A stretch of 64,000 nucleotides of DNA from SGZJ01 sp949372955 (GTDB lineage Bacteria; Bacteroidota; Bacteroidia; Flavobacteriales; Flavobacteriaceae): contig CASIAX010000026.1 in the NCBI GenBank assembly GCA_949372955.1, forward strand, positions 1-64,000. The letters run 5' to 3'. Under the pieces are notes generated by a model. The model was not told where the DNA came from, searched no databases, and saw only the letters and a program-made list of their open reading frames with translations. The position numbers and the translations under genes were made by a program. This document shows, in pieces, positions 1-8,689 of this stretch. Each line of letters opens with the position of its first letter. The stretch's first letter is position 1.

Positions 1-446
1 GCGCAAATAAGTAAAGATTTTATTTTTCTTTTTTGAATCTCATTTAAATAGTTTGGCCAAATTTCTGACTTAACAAATACTACTATTTCAGGATTGATTA
101 AATCTAAAAATTTCTTGCAATTACTCTTACTATCCACAGGAAGGTATACGACAATGTCTGCAATGCTTGACTCTTTTTTAGCTTCATAACCTGATGGTGA
201 GAAAAAACTTAAAACCATTTTATGCTCAGAGTATTTCTTTTTTAGCTCTATAAAAAGCGGAAGCCCTTGTTCGTATTCGCCAAGGGATGCGCAATGAAAC
301 CAAATAGTTTTCTCATTTGTATTAATAGATTTATTAAGTCGATCAAAAGTTTCTTGTCTACCAATAACTCCAAGATTAATTTTAGAATTAAACAGCGATA
401 GTAATTGTAAAATGAATTTACTTATATGTAATATTATGTTATAAAT
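1..446 (-). CDS. waaA: 3-deoxy-D-manno-octulosonic acid (Kdo) transferase, N-terminal part (cut by the window edge)
   Basis: The minus strand encodes about 148 residues running off position 1. The segment WFHCASLGEYEQGLPL, followed by SFFSPSGYE and, near the cut, VKSEIWPNYL, matches the N-terminal GT-B half of KdtA/WaaA, which transfers Kdo from CMP-Kdo to lipid A at the inner membrane. The Glu of SLGEYEQ is the expected catalytic position. The family is usually a little over 400 residues, so roughly the last two thirds is outside. The start is odd: the frame opens after a TAG at 474-476 and holds no ATG, GTG or TTG before the conserved region. Homology to the usual LYN-type N-terminus suggests initiation at ATT (446-444) or ATA (461-459). 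It is divergent from the amidohydrolase at 550. Identity is secure; the start is not. Confidence 0.85.
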   Translation of the reverse strand, partial: MYNIILHISKFILQLLSLFNSKINLGVIGRQETFDRLNKSINTNEKTIWFHCASLGEYEQGLPLFIELKKKYSEHKMVLSFFSPSGYEAKKESSIADIVVYLPVDSKSNCKKFLDLINPEIVVFVKSEIWPNYLNEIQKRKIKSLLIC

Positions 447-549
447 GATAAAATTATTTATAGCTAAAATACACTACTTTATATTATTTTTCTCAAAAGA
501 CAAAAAAATATGTACTTTAGTATACTATCGTAACTCAAAATCCCCAATT

Positions 550-1827
550 ATGAAAAAATATTTAAGCCTATTTACATTCTTTATATGTTTCAGCATCAGT
601 GCTCAAGACACTTACTTGCATTGTGGTAAAATTATAGATACAGAGAGCGGTAAGGTTCTAACAAATAAAACTATTATTGTTTCTTCTGATAAAATTATAG
701 CTATTAAAAACGGATATATTTCATCAGAAAACCCATTGGACAAAGAAATTGATTTAAAGTCAAAAACTGTAATGCCAGGTCTTATTGATTTGCATGTTCA
801 TATTGAATCTGAGTTCAATCCTCAAAAATACATGAATGCCTTTACAGCAAATGATGCTGATATAGCATTTGGTTCTTTAAAATTTGCAGAAATAACTTTA
901 ATGGCTGGTTTTACAACAGTTAGAGATTTAGGAGGTTCTGGAATAAATATTTCATTAAGGGATGCTATTGCAAAAGGGGAAGTTGTTGGGCCGAGAATAT
1001 TTACTGCTGGAAAAGCAATTGGAACTACAGGTGGTCATGCTGACCCTACTAATGGTTGGAAAAATTCACTTAGAGGAGACCCGGGGCCAAAAGAAGGAGT
1101 TATTAATAGTGTTGATGAAGCTAAAAAAGCGGTTAGACAAAGATATAAGGATGGTGCAGATAATATTAAAATTACTGCAACTGGAGGGGTAATGAGTATT
1201 GCCAAGAATGGTCAAAACCCTCAGTTTACATTAGAAGAAATTAAATCAATTTGTGATACTGCAAAAGATTACGGGATGATAATCGCTGCTCACGCTCACG
1301 GAGATGAAGGTATCCAAAGAGCGATAATAGGTGGAGTTACTACCATTGAACATGGGACACTTATGAGTGCTAAATCAATGGAGCTAATGAAAGAATACGG
1401 AACCTATTATGTTCCTACTATAACAGCTGGGAAAGAAGTGGCAGCAAAAGCAAAAATAAAAGGATACTATGATGAATTAGTTGTTCCAAAAGCCTTAGCT
1501 ATCGGTCCTAAAATTCAAGCAACATTTCAAAAAGCGTATAAAGCAGGAGTGAAAATTGCTTTTGGCTCAGATGCAGGTGTTTATCCTCATGGAATAAATG
1601 GTAAAGAGTTTGGATACATGAACGAGGTTGGTATGCCAGCAATGGAATGTATTCAGTCAGCAACTACTACGAATGCTTTAATTCTAAGTATGGAAAATGA
1701 TTTAGGTAAAATCAAAGAAGGTTTCATTGCTGATATTGTAGCTACTGAAGATAATCCAATAGATAATATTTCAACAATGGAAAATGTAGTATTTGTTATG
1801 AAAGAAGGAATTGTTTACAAGCAATAA
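550..1827 (+). CDS. Secreted metal-dependent amidohydrolase (imidazolonepropionase / Xaa-Pro dipeptidase-like subfamily)
   Basis: A 425-residue protein. The ATG at 550 was chosen because it starts a good signal peptide (Lys-Lys, then a hydrophobic stretch ending near SAQ at 17-19); the reading frame continues upstream but without conserved character. The amidohydrolase metal centre is complete: H82 and H84 (LHVHIE), a lysine suited to carbamylation at K207 (IKITATGG), H248 or H250 (AAHAHG), H268 (IEHG) and D341 (FGSDAG). A beta-sandwich lobe frames the barrel at both ends, as in enzymes that hydrolyse Xaa-Pro or N-acyl amino acid bonds. The likely site of action is the periplasm or cell surface, with a role in peptide scavenging; the exact substrate cannot be read from sequence. 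The gene ends 2 bp from the convergent lspA. Confidence 0.85.
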   Translation: MKKYLSLFTFFICFSISAQDTYLHCGKIIDTESGKVLTNKTIIVSSDKIIAIKNGYISSENPLDKEIDLKSKTVMPGLIDLHVHIESEFNPQKYMNAFTANDADIAFGSLKFAEITLMAGFTTVRDLGGSGINISLRDAIAKGEVVGPRIFTAGKAIGTTGGHADPTNGWKNSLRGDPGPKEGVINSVDEAKKAVRQRYKDGADNIKITATGGVMSIAKNGQNPQFTLEEIKSICDTAKDYGMIIAAHAHGDEGIQRAIIGGVTTIEHGTLMSAKSMELMKEYGTYYVPTITAGKEVAAKAKIKGYYDELVVPKALAIGPKIQATFQKAYKAGVKIAFGSDAGVYPHGINGKEFGYMNEVGMPAMECIQSATTTNALILSMENDLGKIKEGFIADIVATEDNPIDNISTMENVVFVMKEGIVYKQ

Positions 1828-1829
1828 AA

Positions 1830-2318
1830 CTATTCTTGTTTTTTATTTTTAAAACTAGCCCATAAAATTAATACCATTCCAGTAGTTACTGATAGGTCAG
1901 CTATATTAAATATGCCTGTTTTAAAAACACTTCCTAGATCTATGAATAAAAAATCTGTAACAGATCCATAAAGGAATCTATCGTAGATATTTCCTATCCC
2001 ACCACCTATGATTAGGCTAAATCCAACTAGACTTAATTTGTCAAGAGACTTGTCTTTAAACACATATACTAGTACGGATATTAATACTAATACTGGTAAT
2101 GCAAGTAATAATATATTTTTTACAATGGGAGGGAAATCACTACCAAGACCTAAAAATGCACCACTATTTTCTACATTAGTAATAATAAAATAATCACTAA
2201 TTATTTGAATATCTTCTCTGTACATAACATTATTTCTAATCCAGAACTTTGAAATTTGATCTAAAATGATATTTAAAATCACTAGAGAAATAATATATAA
2301 ATTTCTATTTTTTTTCAT
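1830..2318 (-). CDS. lspA: Lipoprotein signal peptidase (signal peptidase II)
   Basis: This 162-residue inner-membrane aspartyl protease removes the signal peptide from diacylglyceryl-prolipoproteins. Four hydrophobic segments are visible, and both catalytic aspartates are present: D113 in GNIYDRFLYGSVTDF and D141 in FNIADLSV. The conserved NSGAFLGLG loop is at 51-59. It is the last gene of the leftward set thyA-folA-fabD-lspA, starting 5 bp after fabD. Substrates encoded in this window would include the GldB and LptE lipoproteins. The length is typical and I see nothing missing. Confidence 0.96.
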   Translation of the reverse strand: MKKNRNLYIISLVILNIILDQISKFWIRNNVMYREDIQIISDYFIITNVENSGAFLGLGSDFPPIVKNILLLALPVLVLISVLVYVFKDKSLDKLSLVGFSLIIGGGIGNIYDRFLYGSVTDFLFIDLGSVFKTGIFNIADLSVTTGMVLILWASFKNKKQE

Positions 2319-2323
2319 TCTAC

Positions 2324-3208
2324 TTAAACTATTGTAGCTGAAGATACTTCAGACTCTCTATTAATTTTTTTAACTAAACCTTGTAATACTTTACCAGGGC
2401 CAACTTCAATAAATTCTTTTGCTCCATCAGCAATCATTTGTTGTACCGTATGCGTCCACCTAACGGGTGAAGTAAGCTGAGATATAAGATTGTTTTTTAT
2501 TTCACTTTCGTCAACTACAGCGCTTGCTGTTACGTTTTGATATATCGGACAAGTTGGTTTTTTGAAAACCGTATTATTTATCGCTTTTTCTAACTCTTCT
2601 TTTGCAGGGTTCATCAGTGGGGAGTGAAAAGCTCCTCCTACAGGCAGTACTAATGCTCTTCTAGCTCCATTTTCTTTTAATTTTTCACAGGCCTTGTTAA
2701 TTGCACTTACCTCACCTGATATTACCAATTGACCAGGGCAGTTGTAATTAGCAGCAACAACAACGCCATTAATTTCCTCACATATTTTCTCTACAATAGA
2801 ATCTTCTAGTCCTAATACTGCGGCCATAGTACTCTCTTGTAGATCGCACGCTTTTTGCATAGCTATTGCACGTTTAGAAACTAGTTTCAGTCCATCTTCA
2901 AAAGTAATTACACCGCTACTTACAAGCGCAGAAAATTCACCTAAAGAGTGTCCAGCAACCATATCGGGATTAAAACTATTTCCCATTAACTTTGCTAAAA
3001 TTACAGAGTGAAGAAAGATAGCAGGCTGTGTTACTTTAGTCTGTTTTAGATCCTCAGCAGATCCCCGAAACATTATCTCAGTGATTTTAAACCCTAAAAT
3101 AGTATTAGCAGAATTAAACAATTCTTTTGCAATATCATTTTCATTATAAAGGTCTAAACCCATTCCTGAAAATTGAGCTCCTTGCCCAGGAAATACGTAC
3201 GCTTTCAT
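2324..3208 (-). CDS. fabD: Malonyl-CoA:acyl carrier protein transacylase
   Basis: A 294-residue cytosolic enzyme that moves malonyl from CoA to ACP to feed fatty acid elongation. The nucleophile is S88 in GHSLGEF and the partner histidine is H195 in GAFHSPLM. FPGQGAQ at 6-12 and the C-terminal VGPGKVLQGL loop are also typical. Its ATG overlaps the folA stop by 4 bp (ATGA), which implies translational coupling. Here it sits with the thymidylate/folate genes rather than with other fab genes; I see no fabH, fabF or acpP in the window. Confidence 0.97.
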   Translation of the reverse strand: MKAYVFPGQGAQFSGMGLDLYNENDIAKELFNSANTILGFKITEIMFRGSAEDLKQTKVTQPAIFLHSVILAKLMGNSFNPDMVAGHSLGEFSALVSSGVITFEDGLKLVSKRAIAMQKACDLQESTMAAVLGLEDSIVEKICEEINGVVVAANYNCPGQLVISGEVSAINKACEKLKENGARRALVLPVGGAFHSPLMNPAKEELEKAINNTVFKKPTCPIYQNVTASAVVDESEIKNNLISQLTSPVRWTHTVQQMIADGAKEFIEVGPGKVLQGLVKKINRESEVSSATIV

Positions 3209-3708
3209 ATATTTTTTATTTCGTATGTCTCATAATTAAATGAGAATTTATGCTTTTCGTCTATTTCGTTAAATTCATCGGATATTTTATTCCAATTCTC
3301 ACTATTTATCTCCGGAAAATAGGTGTCTCCATCAAATTGGTGATTAACTCTAGTTAACTCTATTTTTGAAGAGTAGTCCATTGCTATTTTATAAATCTCT
3401 CCCCCTCCAATTACAAATGGATTAGGATCTTCTTTACTTACCTCAATAGCTTCTTCCATTGAGTTCACATAAATAACATTTTCTATATTTTTATTTTCTT
3501 TTTTTCTAGTAATTACAATGTGCTTTCTTTTAGGTAATAACCCTGGAAAACTATCAAAAGTTTTTCTTCCCATTATAATATTATGACCAGAAGTTAATCT
3601 TTTGAACCTTTTTAAATCATTTGGCAAATGCCAAATTAATTTATTGTCTTTACCGATTGTATTGTTTGTGCCTGCAGCAACTATTATAGTTAAATTAGTT
3701 CTAGTCAT
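3205..3708 (-). CDS. folA: Dihydrofolate reductase
   Basis: A 167-residue NADPH-dependent enzyme that regenerates tetrahydrofolate. The substrate-site motif LIWHLPNDLKRFK carries the acidic active-site residue D31. The NADPH-binding segments IIMGRKTFDSFPGLLPKRKH and FVIGGGEIY follow in the expected order. It lies 4 bp after thyA, which consumes methylene-THF and releases dihydrofolate, so the pair makes up the thymidylate cycle. The length is standard for the chromosomal type. Confidence 0.96.
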   Translation of the reverse strand: MTRTNLTIIVAAGTNNTIGKDNKLIWHLPNDLKRFKRLTSGHNIIMGRKTFDSFPGLLPKRKHIVITRKKENKNIENVIYVNSMEEAIEVSKEDPNPFVIGGGEIYKIAMDYSSKIELTRVNHQFDGDTYFPEINSENWNKISDEFNEIDEKHKFSFNYETYEIKNI

Positions 3709-3712
3709 TATT

Positions 3713-4537
3713 TTATATTGCTACTGACCCTTTAATATGTGGGTGTGGGTTATAATCAACTAATTTAAAATCTTCAAATTTAAAGTCAAATATGCTTTTA
3801 ACATCTGGATTTATCTCCATTTTAGGTAAAGATTTAGTGTCTCTGCTTAGCTGTAAATTGACTTGATCGATATGGTTGTTATAAATATGAGCATCCCCAA
3901 AGGTGTGTACAAAATCTCCAGCCTCATAACCACACACTTGAGCTATCATCATTGTAAATAGTGCATAAGAAGCAATATTAAATGGCACACCTAGAAATAC
4001 ATCTGCACTTCTTTGATATAATTGACAAGACAGCTTTCCGTTATTTACATAAAATTGAAAAAAAGCATGGCAAGGTGGAAGTGCTGCTTTTCCATTTGCT
4101 ACATTCTCTTCAAAAGATTTAGTCGTATCTGGAAGCACTGAAGGGTTCCATGCTGAAACAAGCATTCTTCGGCTATTTGGGTTATCTTTTAAGGTAGTAA
4201 TTAGCTCTTTAATTTGATCAATCTCATCTCCATTCCAATTTCTCCACTGATAACCATATACTGGTCCTAAATCTCCATCTTCATTAGCCCAACTATTCCA
4301 TATCTTAACTCCATTTTCATTTAGATAATTAATGTTTGTATCTCCATTTATAAACCATAATAGTTCGTAAATTATAGATTTTAGATGAAGTTTTTTTGTG
4401 GTAACCATCGGAAAACCTTTGCTTAAATCAAATCTTAGCTGATGCCCAAAAATACTTTTCGTACCGGTACCCGTTCTATCCCCTTTTTGATTTCCGTTTT
4501 CTAAAACCTCTTTAACTAAATCTAAGTATTGTTTCAT
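3713..4537 (-). CDS. thyA: Thymidylate synthase (ThyA, folate-oxidising type)
   Basis: A 274-residue enzyme converting dUMP and methylene-THF to dTMP and dihydrofolate. The catalytic cysteine is C156 in LPPCHAFFQFYV. RTGTGTKSIFG near the N-terminus, the LYQRSADVFLGVPFNIASYA folate/dUMP loop and the C-terminal PHPHIKGSVAI are all present. It is first in thyA-folA-fabD-lspA. No thyX is seen here, consistent with folA being linked. The ATG at 4537 is the first start in frame and gives the normal MKQYLDLV N-terminus. Confidence 0.97.
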   Translation of the reverse strand: MKQYLDLVKEVLENGNQKGDRTGTGTKSIFGHQLRFDLSKGFPMVTTKKLHLKSIIYELLWFINGDTNINYLNENGVKIWNSWANEDGDLGPVYGYQWRNWNGDEIDQIKELITTLKDNPNSRRMLVSAWNPSVLPDTTKSFEENVANGKAALPPCHAFFQFYVNNGKLSCQLYQRSADVFLGVPFNIASYALFTMMIAQVCGYEAGDFVHTFGDAHIYNNHIDQVNLQLSRDTKSLPKMEINPDVKSIFDFKFEDFKLVDYNPHPHIKGSVAI

Positions 4538-4587
4538 TTTGAATCTTTAAAAAATAAAAATAGATAAATCGCCAGAAAATTAAATAA

Positions 4588-4620
4588 TAAAGATACTAAA
4601 GTTATTAACTTTTTAACCAA
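4588..4620 (-). promoter_or_regulatory. Possible promoter of thyA-folA-fabD-lspA
   Basis: On the minus strand TTG (4620-4618) is followed after 22 bp by TATCTTTA (4595-4588). This is one mismatch from the Bacteroidota -7 consensus TAnnTTTG, and the spacing fits the 17-23 bp range. It lies about 50 bp upstream of the thyA ATG. The -33 element overlaps the end of the nucleoside transporter gene. Weak on its own. Confidence 0.35.
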
Positions 4621-6280
4621 TAATCATACCGGCAAAAGTTGCAGATAATAAAGATGCTAGCGTTCCGCCTATAAGAGCTAAAAAACCAAACTGAGATAGG
4701 TTTTTTCTCTGTCCTGGAGCTAATGAACCAATTCCACCTATTTGAATTCCGATGGAAGCAAAATTAGCAAAACCACATAGCATATATGTGGCCATGATTA
4801 TAGATTTTTCATATTTGAAATGAACCAAATTAGTCATGTCTTTTAATTCAGCTAACTGCATATATCCAATAAACTCGCTAGCAGCTAATTTAATTCCTAG
4901 TAGTTGCCCCATTAAAGCCATGTCCTCTTTTGCAACCCCAATTAACCACATAAGTGGATAAAAGGTGTAACCAAGTATAAACTCTAAAGAAAGTTGGTCA
5001 TAATCTGTATTTAAATCTATCCAGCTATTTATCTGTCCAATGGTACCTACTTTTTCAAAACCAAAATTTATCATTGCAATAAAAGCTACAAAAACCAATA
5101 GCATAGCTCCAACATTCGCAGCCAGCTTTAAACCTTCCGTAGTCCCGTTAGCAATAGCATCTAATAAGTTTGATCCTATCTTGTCTTGTGATACATGTAC
5201 CTCTGTATTGATTTCTTCTGTCTGAGGGTATAATATTTTTGCAATTACAATCGCACCGGGTGCAGCCATCACAGATGCGGTTAATAAATGTTTAGCGTAA
5301 AAGAGTCGAACTACTTCGTCTTCTCCACCTAGAAAACCTATATATGCAGCTAGTACTCCACCAGCTACAGTTGCCATACCTCCAATCATAACAAGCAATA
5401 TTTCTGATTTAGACATTTTTTCTAAGTAAGCTTTTATCAATAATGGAGCTTCAGTTTGACCTAAAAATATATTTCCAGCAACACTTAGACTTTCTGCTCC
5501 TGAGATATTCAATAATTTTGTTAAAGCCCATGCCAATGCTTTTACGAATCGTTGGATTATTCCAAGATAAAAAAGAACTGAAGTCAAAGCAGAAAAGAAT
5601 ATAACTGTAGGTAAAACCTGAAATAAAAATACATATCCAAAACTCTCCACATTCATCATGTCTCCTAACAAGAATTTACTACCCTCCATTGTGAAGTCCA
5701 GTGTTTTGACAAATATTTTACCGAAAAACTCAAATATTGATTGAATAAAACTCACTTTCAAAACACCAACTGCTAGCAATAGTTGTACTACTAGCCCAAT
5801 TATGACAGTTTTCCAATTTATTGCCTTTCTGTTTTTGCTAAACAAAAATGCTATAAAGATTAGTGCAAACATCCCTGTTATTCCTTTTACTATTCCAGTT
5901 ATGGAAAACCCTTGACTTGGTACTAAAACTTCAACTTTTGTAAATTTATAAGTGACATTATTCTCTGTAAACTCTAAATTATTATTAGATAATAATGAAA
6001 TATCGTAAACTCTCAGAGTGTCTGTTGGTAAATTATATTTAAAAGATATTTTGTCATCTTCTAAGCTGTAACTACCTTCAGCATATAGGTTATCTTTTGC
6101 TTGTAAACTATAGTTAAAATTGTTCTCAGTAATATTTAATATATCAGTGTTTTGTATTTCAAAAAGTTCATTTCCCTTTGAGTCTTGGATGTTTTCAAAA
6201 AGCCATTTCCCTTCAACAGATTGGGAGAATATAGATCCAATTGAAAAAATAAATAATAGAATCGAAAGTTTTTTTAACAT
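4613..6280 (-). CDS. Concentrative nucleoside transporter (NupC/CNT family) with an N-terminal secreted lipocalin-like domain
   Basis: A 555-residue protein in two parts. Residues 1-20 form a signal peptide (ending FSQ). Residues 21 to about 118 form a beta-rich soluble domain (GKWLFEN, YAEGSYSL, LEFTENNVTYKF) resembling the lipocalin-like domains of Bacteroidota exported proteins. From about 133 there is a polytopic CNT transporter with the diagnostic GQTEAPLLIKAYL (nucleoside/cation site, 274-286) and long hydrophobic helices to the C-terminus. CNT proteins import nucleosides with Na+ or H+. The extracytoplasmic domain would face the periplasm. It follows the bifunctional nuclease by 2 bp, so nucleic-acid salvage is a plausible shared theme. 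The fold of the N-terminal domain is inferred, not proven. Confidence 0.88.
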   Translation of the reverse strand: MLKKLSILLFIFSIGSIFSQSVEGKWLFENIQDSKGNELFEIQNTDILNITENNFNYSLQAKDNLYAEGSYSLEDDKISFKYNLPTDTLRVYDISLLSNNNLEFTENNVTYKFTKVEVLVPSQGFSITGIVKGITGMFALIFIAFLFSKNRKAINWKTVIIGLVVQLLLAVGVLKVSFIQSIFEFFGKIFVKTLDFTMEGSKFLLGDMMNVESFGYVFLFQVLPTVIFFSALTSVLFYLGIIQRFVKALAWALTKLLNISGAESLSVAGNIFLGQTEAPLLIKAYLEKMSKSEILLVMIGGMATVAGGVLAAYIGFLGGEDEVVRLFYAKHLLTASVMAAPGAIVIAKILYPQTEEINTEVHVSQDKIGSNLLDAIANGTTEGLKLAANVGAMLLVFVAFIAMINFGFEKVGTIGQINSWIDLNTDYDQLSLEFILGYTFYPLMWLIGVAKEDMALMGQLLGIKLAASEFIGYMQLAELKDMTNLVHFKYEKSIIMATYMLCGFANFASIGIQIGGIGSLAPGQRKNLSQFGFLALIGGTLASLLSATFAGMIIG

Positions 6281-6282
6281 AG

Positions 6283-6879
6283 TTATTGTCTTTTAGATAT
6301 TTCATCTCTAATTAAGGCTGCATTTTCATAATTTTCTTTTAAAACTGCGAGCTTTAATAATTTCTGTAATTCTTCTGTATTTTTATTTTTATAATCTTGT
6401 TTTGAATCTACTGTATCTTCTTGATTAATTTCTTTAATGACAGATTCACTTTCGTTAGTTTCCTCAACTTTAAGAATAACGCCTGCTTTAGTAAGAATAT
6501 TTTCGTAAGTAAAAATTGGAGCATTAAATCTTAGTGCTAACGCTATTGCATCACTAGTTCGAGCATCGATAACTTCTTCTATTTTATCTCTCTCACAAAT
6601 TATACTTGAGTAGAATACACCATCTACAAGTTTGTGAATAATTATTTGTTTAATAATTATATCAAATCGCACAGAAAAATTTTTAAATAAATCGTGTGTT
6701 AATGGTCTGGGTGGTTTAATTTCTTTTTCAAGTGCTATTGCAATGGACTGTGCTTCAAAAGCTCCTATAACAATTGGGAGTTTCCTCTGTCCTTTTAATT
6801 CACTAAGAATCAGTGCGTAAGCTCCATTTTGAGTTTGACTGTAAGAAATCCCTTTTATTATCAGACGTACTAAGCTCAT
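6283..6879 (-). CDS. Bifunctional nuclease family protein (BFN/DUF151) with C-terminal UVR motif
   Basis: A 198-residue protein. Residues 1 to about 135 are the BFN (DUF151) domain: LPIVIGAFEAQSIA, then RPLTHDLF, and DARTSDAIALALRFNAPIF, the family signature. After an acidic, Ser-rich linker, residues from about 163 to 198 form a UvrB/UvrC-type helical hairpin (LKENYENAALIRDEI). BFN proteins of plants and Thermotoga have been linked to DNase/RNase activity; the role of the bacterial UVR-tailed form is uncertain. It begins a two-gene unit with the nucleoside transporter and has its own well-formed promoter. Confidence 0.88.
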   Translation of the reverse strand: MSLVRLIIKGISYSQTQNGAYALILSELKGQRKLPIVIGAFEAQSIAIALEKEIKPPRPLTHDLFKNFSVRFDIIIKQIIIHKLVDGVFYSSIICERDKIEEVIDARTSDAIALALRFNAPIFTYENILTKAGVILKVEETNESESVIKEINQEDTVDSKQDYKNKNTEELQKLLKLAVLKENYENAALIRDEISKRQ

Positions 6880-6902
6880 ACTTGATTTAAACTATTTGAA
6901 AT

Positions 6903-6932
6903 CAAATTTAACCTTTTTATGTTATACACAAA
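6903..6932 (-). promoter_or_regulatory. Strong match to a Bacteroidota housekeeping promoter, upstream of the BFN-nucleoside transporter unit
   Basis: On the minus strand TTTG (6932-6929), an 18-bp spacer and TAAATTTG (6910-6903) match the Bacteroidota -33/-7 pattern TTTG-N17-23-TAnnTTTG exactly. The ATG at 6879 lies 23 bp past the -7 element. This is among the best promoter matches in the window. Confidence 0.65.
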
Positions 6933-6938
6933 AAGTTA

Positions 6939-7898
6939 TTAATTTTGAGCCTTGAAAGTTTTTAACTTATTTATTAACTCTGGTACAACTTCAAAGGCAT
7001 CTCCTACAACTCCGTAGTCTGCAGCTTTAAAAAATGGGGCATCAGGATCAGTATTGATTACAACCTTAACTTTAGAAGAATTTATTCCTGCTAAATGTTG
7101 TATTGCTCCAGAAATTCCAATTGCAATGTATAAGTTAGTTGCAACAGGTTTGCCTGTTTGACCTACATGTTCTCCGTGTGGTCTCCACCCTAAATCTGAT
7201 ACTGGCTTTGAGCAAGCCGTGGCTGCTCCTAAAACTTCTGCTAATTCTTCTATCATTCCCCAATTTTCAGGACCTTTTAAACCTCTACCAGCAGAAACAA
7301 CAGTGTCTGCATCAGCAATAGTTACCTTGTCTGTTGCTTTTTCAACAGATATTACTTTAGTGTCATTTTCTACAATAGTTACAGAAAATTCCTCTACGGA
7401 TGTACTGCTTTTTACTTCATTAATAGAAAAGCTATTTTTTGCTAGACTGATTAGAACATTTTCAGTGTTTACTTGTACATTCTCAAAAGCCTTGTTTGTA
7501 AATGCAGTTCTTTTAATAGTTAGTGGTTTATAGCTTGAAGGTAATTCACATGCATTAGATACATAACCAGCATTAAGTTTAACTGCTAACAGTGGAGCTA
7601 GATATCTCGAATCTGCACTAGAGCTGATAACAACTATATTGGATTTTTCATTTTCTGCAGCCTGTAATATTGACTGAGAATAGGAAAGTGCATTAAATGT
7701 TGTTAAATCTGGACTTGAAATATTAAGAATTTTATCAACTCCATAGCTTTCCAAATCCATAGGACTTTCTGCGTTTATACATACAGCAGTTACGGTCGTA
7801 TTATTATCATCTGCTATTGCTCTAGCGTAGGAAGCTACTTCAAAAGCTATTTTTTTGAACTTTCCTTGTTCGGATTCTGTATATACTAATATTGCCAT
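6939..7898 (-). CDS. etfA: Electron transfer flavoprotein alpha subunit
   Basis: A 319-residue FAD-binding subunit of ETF, which accepts electrons from acyl-CoA and other flavin dehydrogenases. The C-terminal FAD domain is intact: SAGRGLKGPENWG, SKPVSDLGWRPHGEHVGQTGK, IAIGISGAIQHLAGI and NTDPDAPFFKAADYGVVGD. The N-terminal domain (1 to about 190) shows the usual alpha/beta fold but little motif content. It starts 2 bp after etfB. No ETF:quinone oxidoreductase or acyl-CoA dehydrogenase is encoded nearby. Confidence 0.96.
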   Translation of the reverse strand: MAILVYTESEQGKFKKIAFEVASYARAIADDNNTTVTAVCINAESPMDLESYGVDKILNISSPDLTTFNALSYSQSILQAAENEKSNIVVISSSADSRYLAPLLAVKLNAGYVSNACELPSSYKPLTIKRTAFTNKAFENVQVNTENVLISLAKNSFSINEVKSSTSVEEFSVTIVENDTKVISVEKATDKVTIADADTVVSAGRGLKGPENWGMIEELAEVLGAATACSKPVSDLGWRPHGEHVGQTGKPVATNLYIAIGISGAIQHLAGINSSKVKVVINTDPDAPFFKAADYGVVGDAFEVVPELINKLKTFKAQN

Positions 7899-7900
7899 AT

Positions 7901-8647
7901 TTAAATTACTTTAGCTTCGTTATGAAGTAGGTTAATTAACTCATCCAGATTGTCAGCAGAAACTAGCGTTACTTCTCCTTTTGGTATTGGTTTTTCAAAT
8001 TTTATTGAATTTGTTTGATTTATTGATTCTATTGCAGGAATAACTTCAAGCTGTTTTTTTCTAGCCATCATTATACCTCTCATGTTTGGTATTCTTAAAT
8101 CACTTTCTTCAACTAGACCTTTTTGTGCTCCAATCACTAGAGGAGTAGAAGACTCAATAGTTTCTCTACCTCCGTCAATTTCTCTTGCAGCAGTAACTTT
8201 TGCACCCTCTATATCAAGACTTATACAATTATTTATAAAATTAGAATTATTTAAAGCAGCAATCATCCCAGGAACCATTCCTCCATTATAGTCAATAGAC
8301 TCTCTACCAGCAATTACTAAATCATAATTTCCGCTTTTTATATAACTTGCTAGTTGAGTAGCTACGTTATATCCATTTTCAGGGCTCATATCAATTCTAA
8401 TTGCTTTGTCTGCGCCTATTGCAAGTGCTTTTCTAAGAGTTGACTCCGTGTCAGACAATCCAACATTTATAACATCCACAGATGCACCTTGTTTTTCTTT
8501 AAACCACATTGCTCTTGTAAGTCCAAACTCATCATTTGGATTAATTACAAATTGAACTCCATTTCTATCAAATTTAGTATTCTCTTCAGTAAAATTAATT
8601 TTTGAAGTTGTGTCAGGCACGTGACTAATACAAACTATTATTTTCAT
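7901..8647 (-). CDS. etfB: Electron transfer flavoprotein beta subunit
   Basis: A 248-residue partner of EtfA. ICISHVPDT at the N-terminus, INPNDEFGLTRAMWFKEK, and the AMP-site region AIGADKAIRI through AGRESIDYNGGMVPGMIA are typical of EtfB, and PNMRGIMMARKKQLEVIP is the conserved C-terminal recognition segment. It is first of two genes and divergent from pdhB. The shared intergenic region holds a perfect 24-bp palindrome, so expression may be coordinated with pyruvate oxidation or fatty acid breakdown (inference). Confidence 0.96.
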   Translation of the reverse strand: MKIIVCISHVPDTTSKINFTEENTKFDRNGVQFVINPNDEFGLTRAMWFKEKQGASVDVINVGLSDTESTLRKALAIGADKAIRIDMSPENGYNVATQLASYIKSGNYDLVIAGRESIDYNGGMVPGMIAALNNSNFINNCISLDIEGAKVTAAREIDGGRETIESSTPLVIGAQKGLVEESDLRIPNMRGIMMARKKQLEVIPAIESINQTNSIKFEKPIPKGEVTLVSADNLDELINLLHNEAKVI

Positions 8648-8667
8648 ATTAAATATATATTAAGCCT

Positions 8668-8675
8668 CAAATATA
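8668..8675 (-). promoter_or_regulatory. Probable -7 promoter element of etfBA
   Basis: TATATTTG on the minus strand is a perfect TAnnTTTG, ending 20 bp before the etfB ATG. No TTTG or TTG is found at the expected -33 distance; that position is occupied instead by the palindrome at 8690-8713. This suggests a promoter controlled by a factor bound there. Confidence 0.5.
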
Positions 8676-8689
8676 ATTAATTATACACA

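Noticed and set aside
445..549. An extension of the amidohydrolase by 35 codons upstream of 550
   Set aside because: The upstream codons have no conserved character, and the ATG at 550 begins a typical signal peptide.
6883..6906. Hairpin TTGATTT/AAATCAA upstream of the bifunctional nuclease
   Set aside because: Pure A/T-dominated stem overlapping the promoter -7 region, without a T-run; likely chance.
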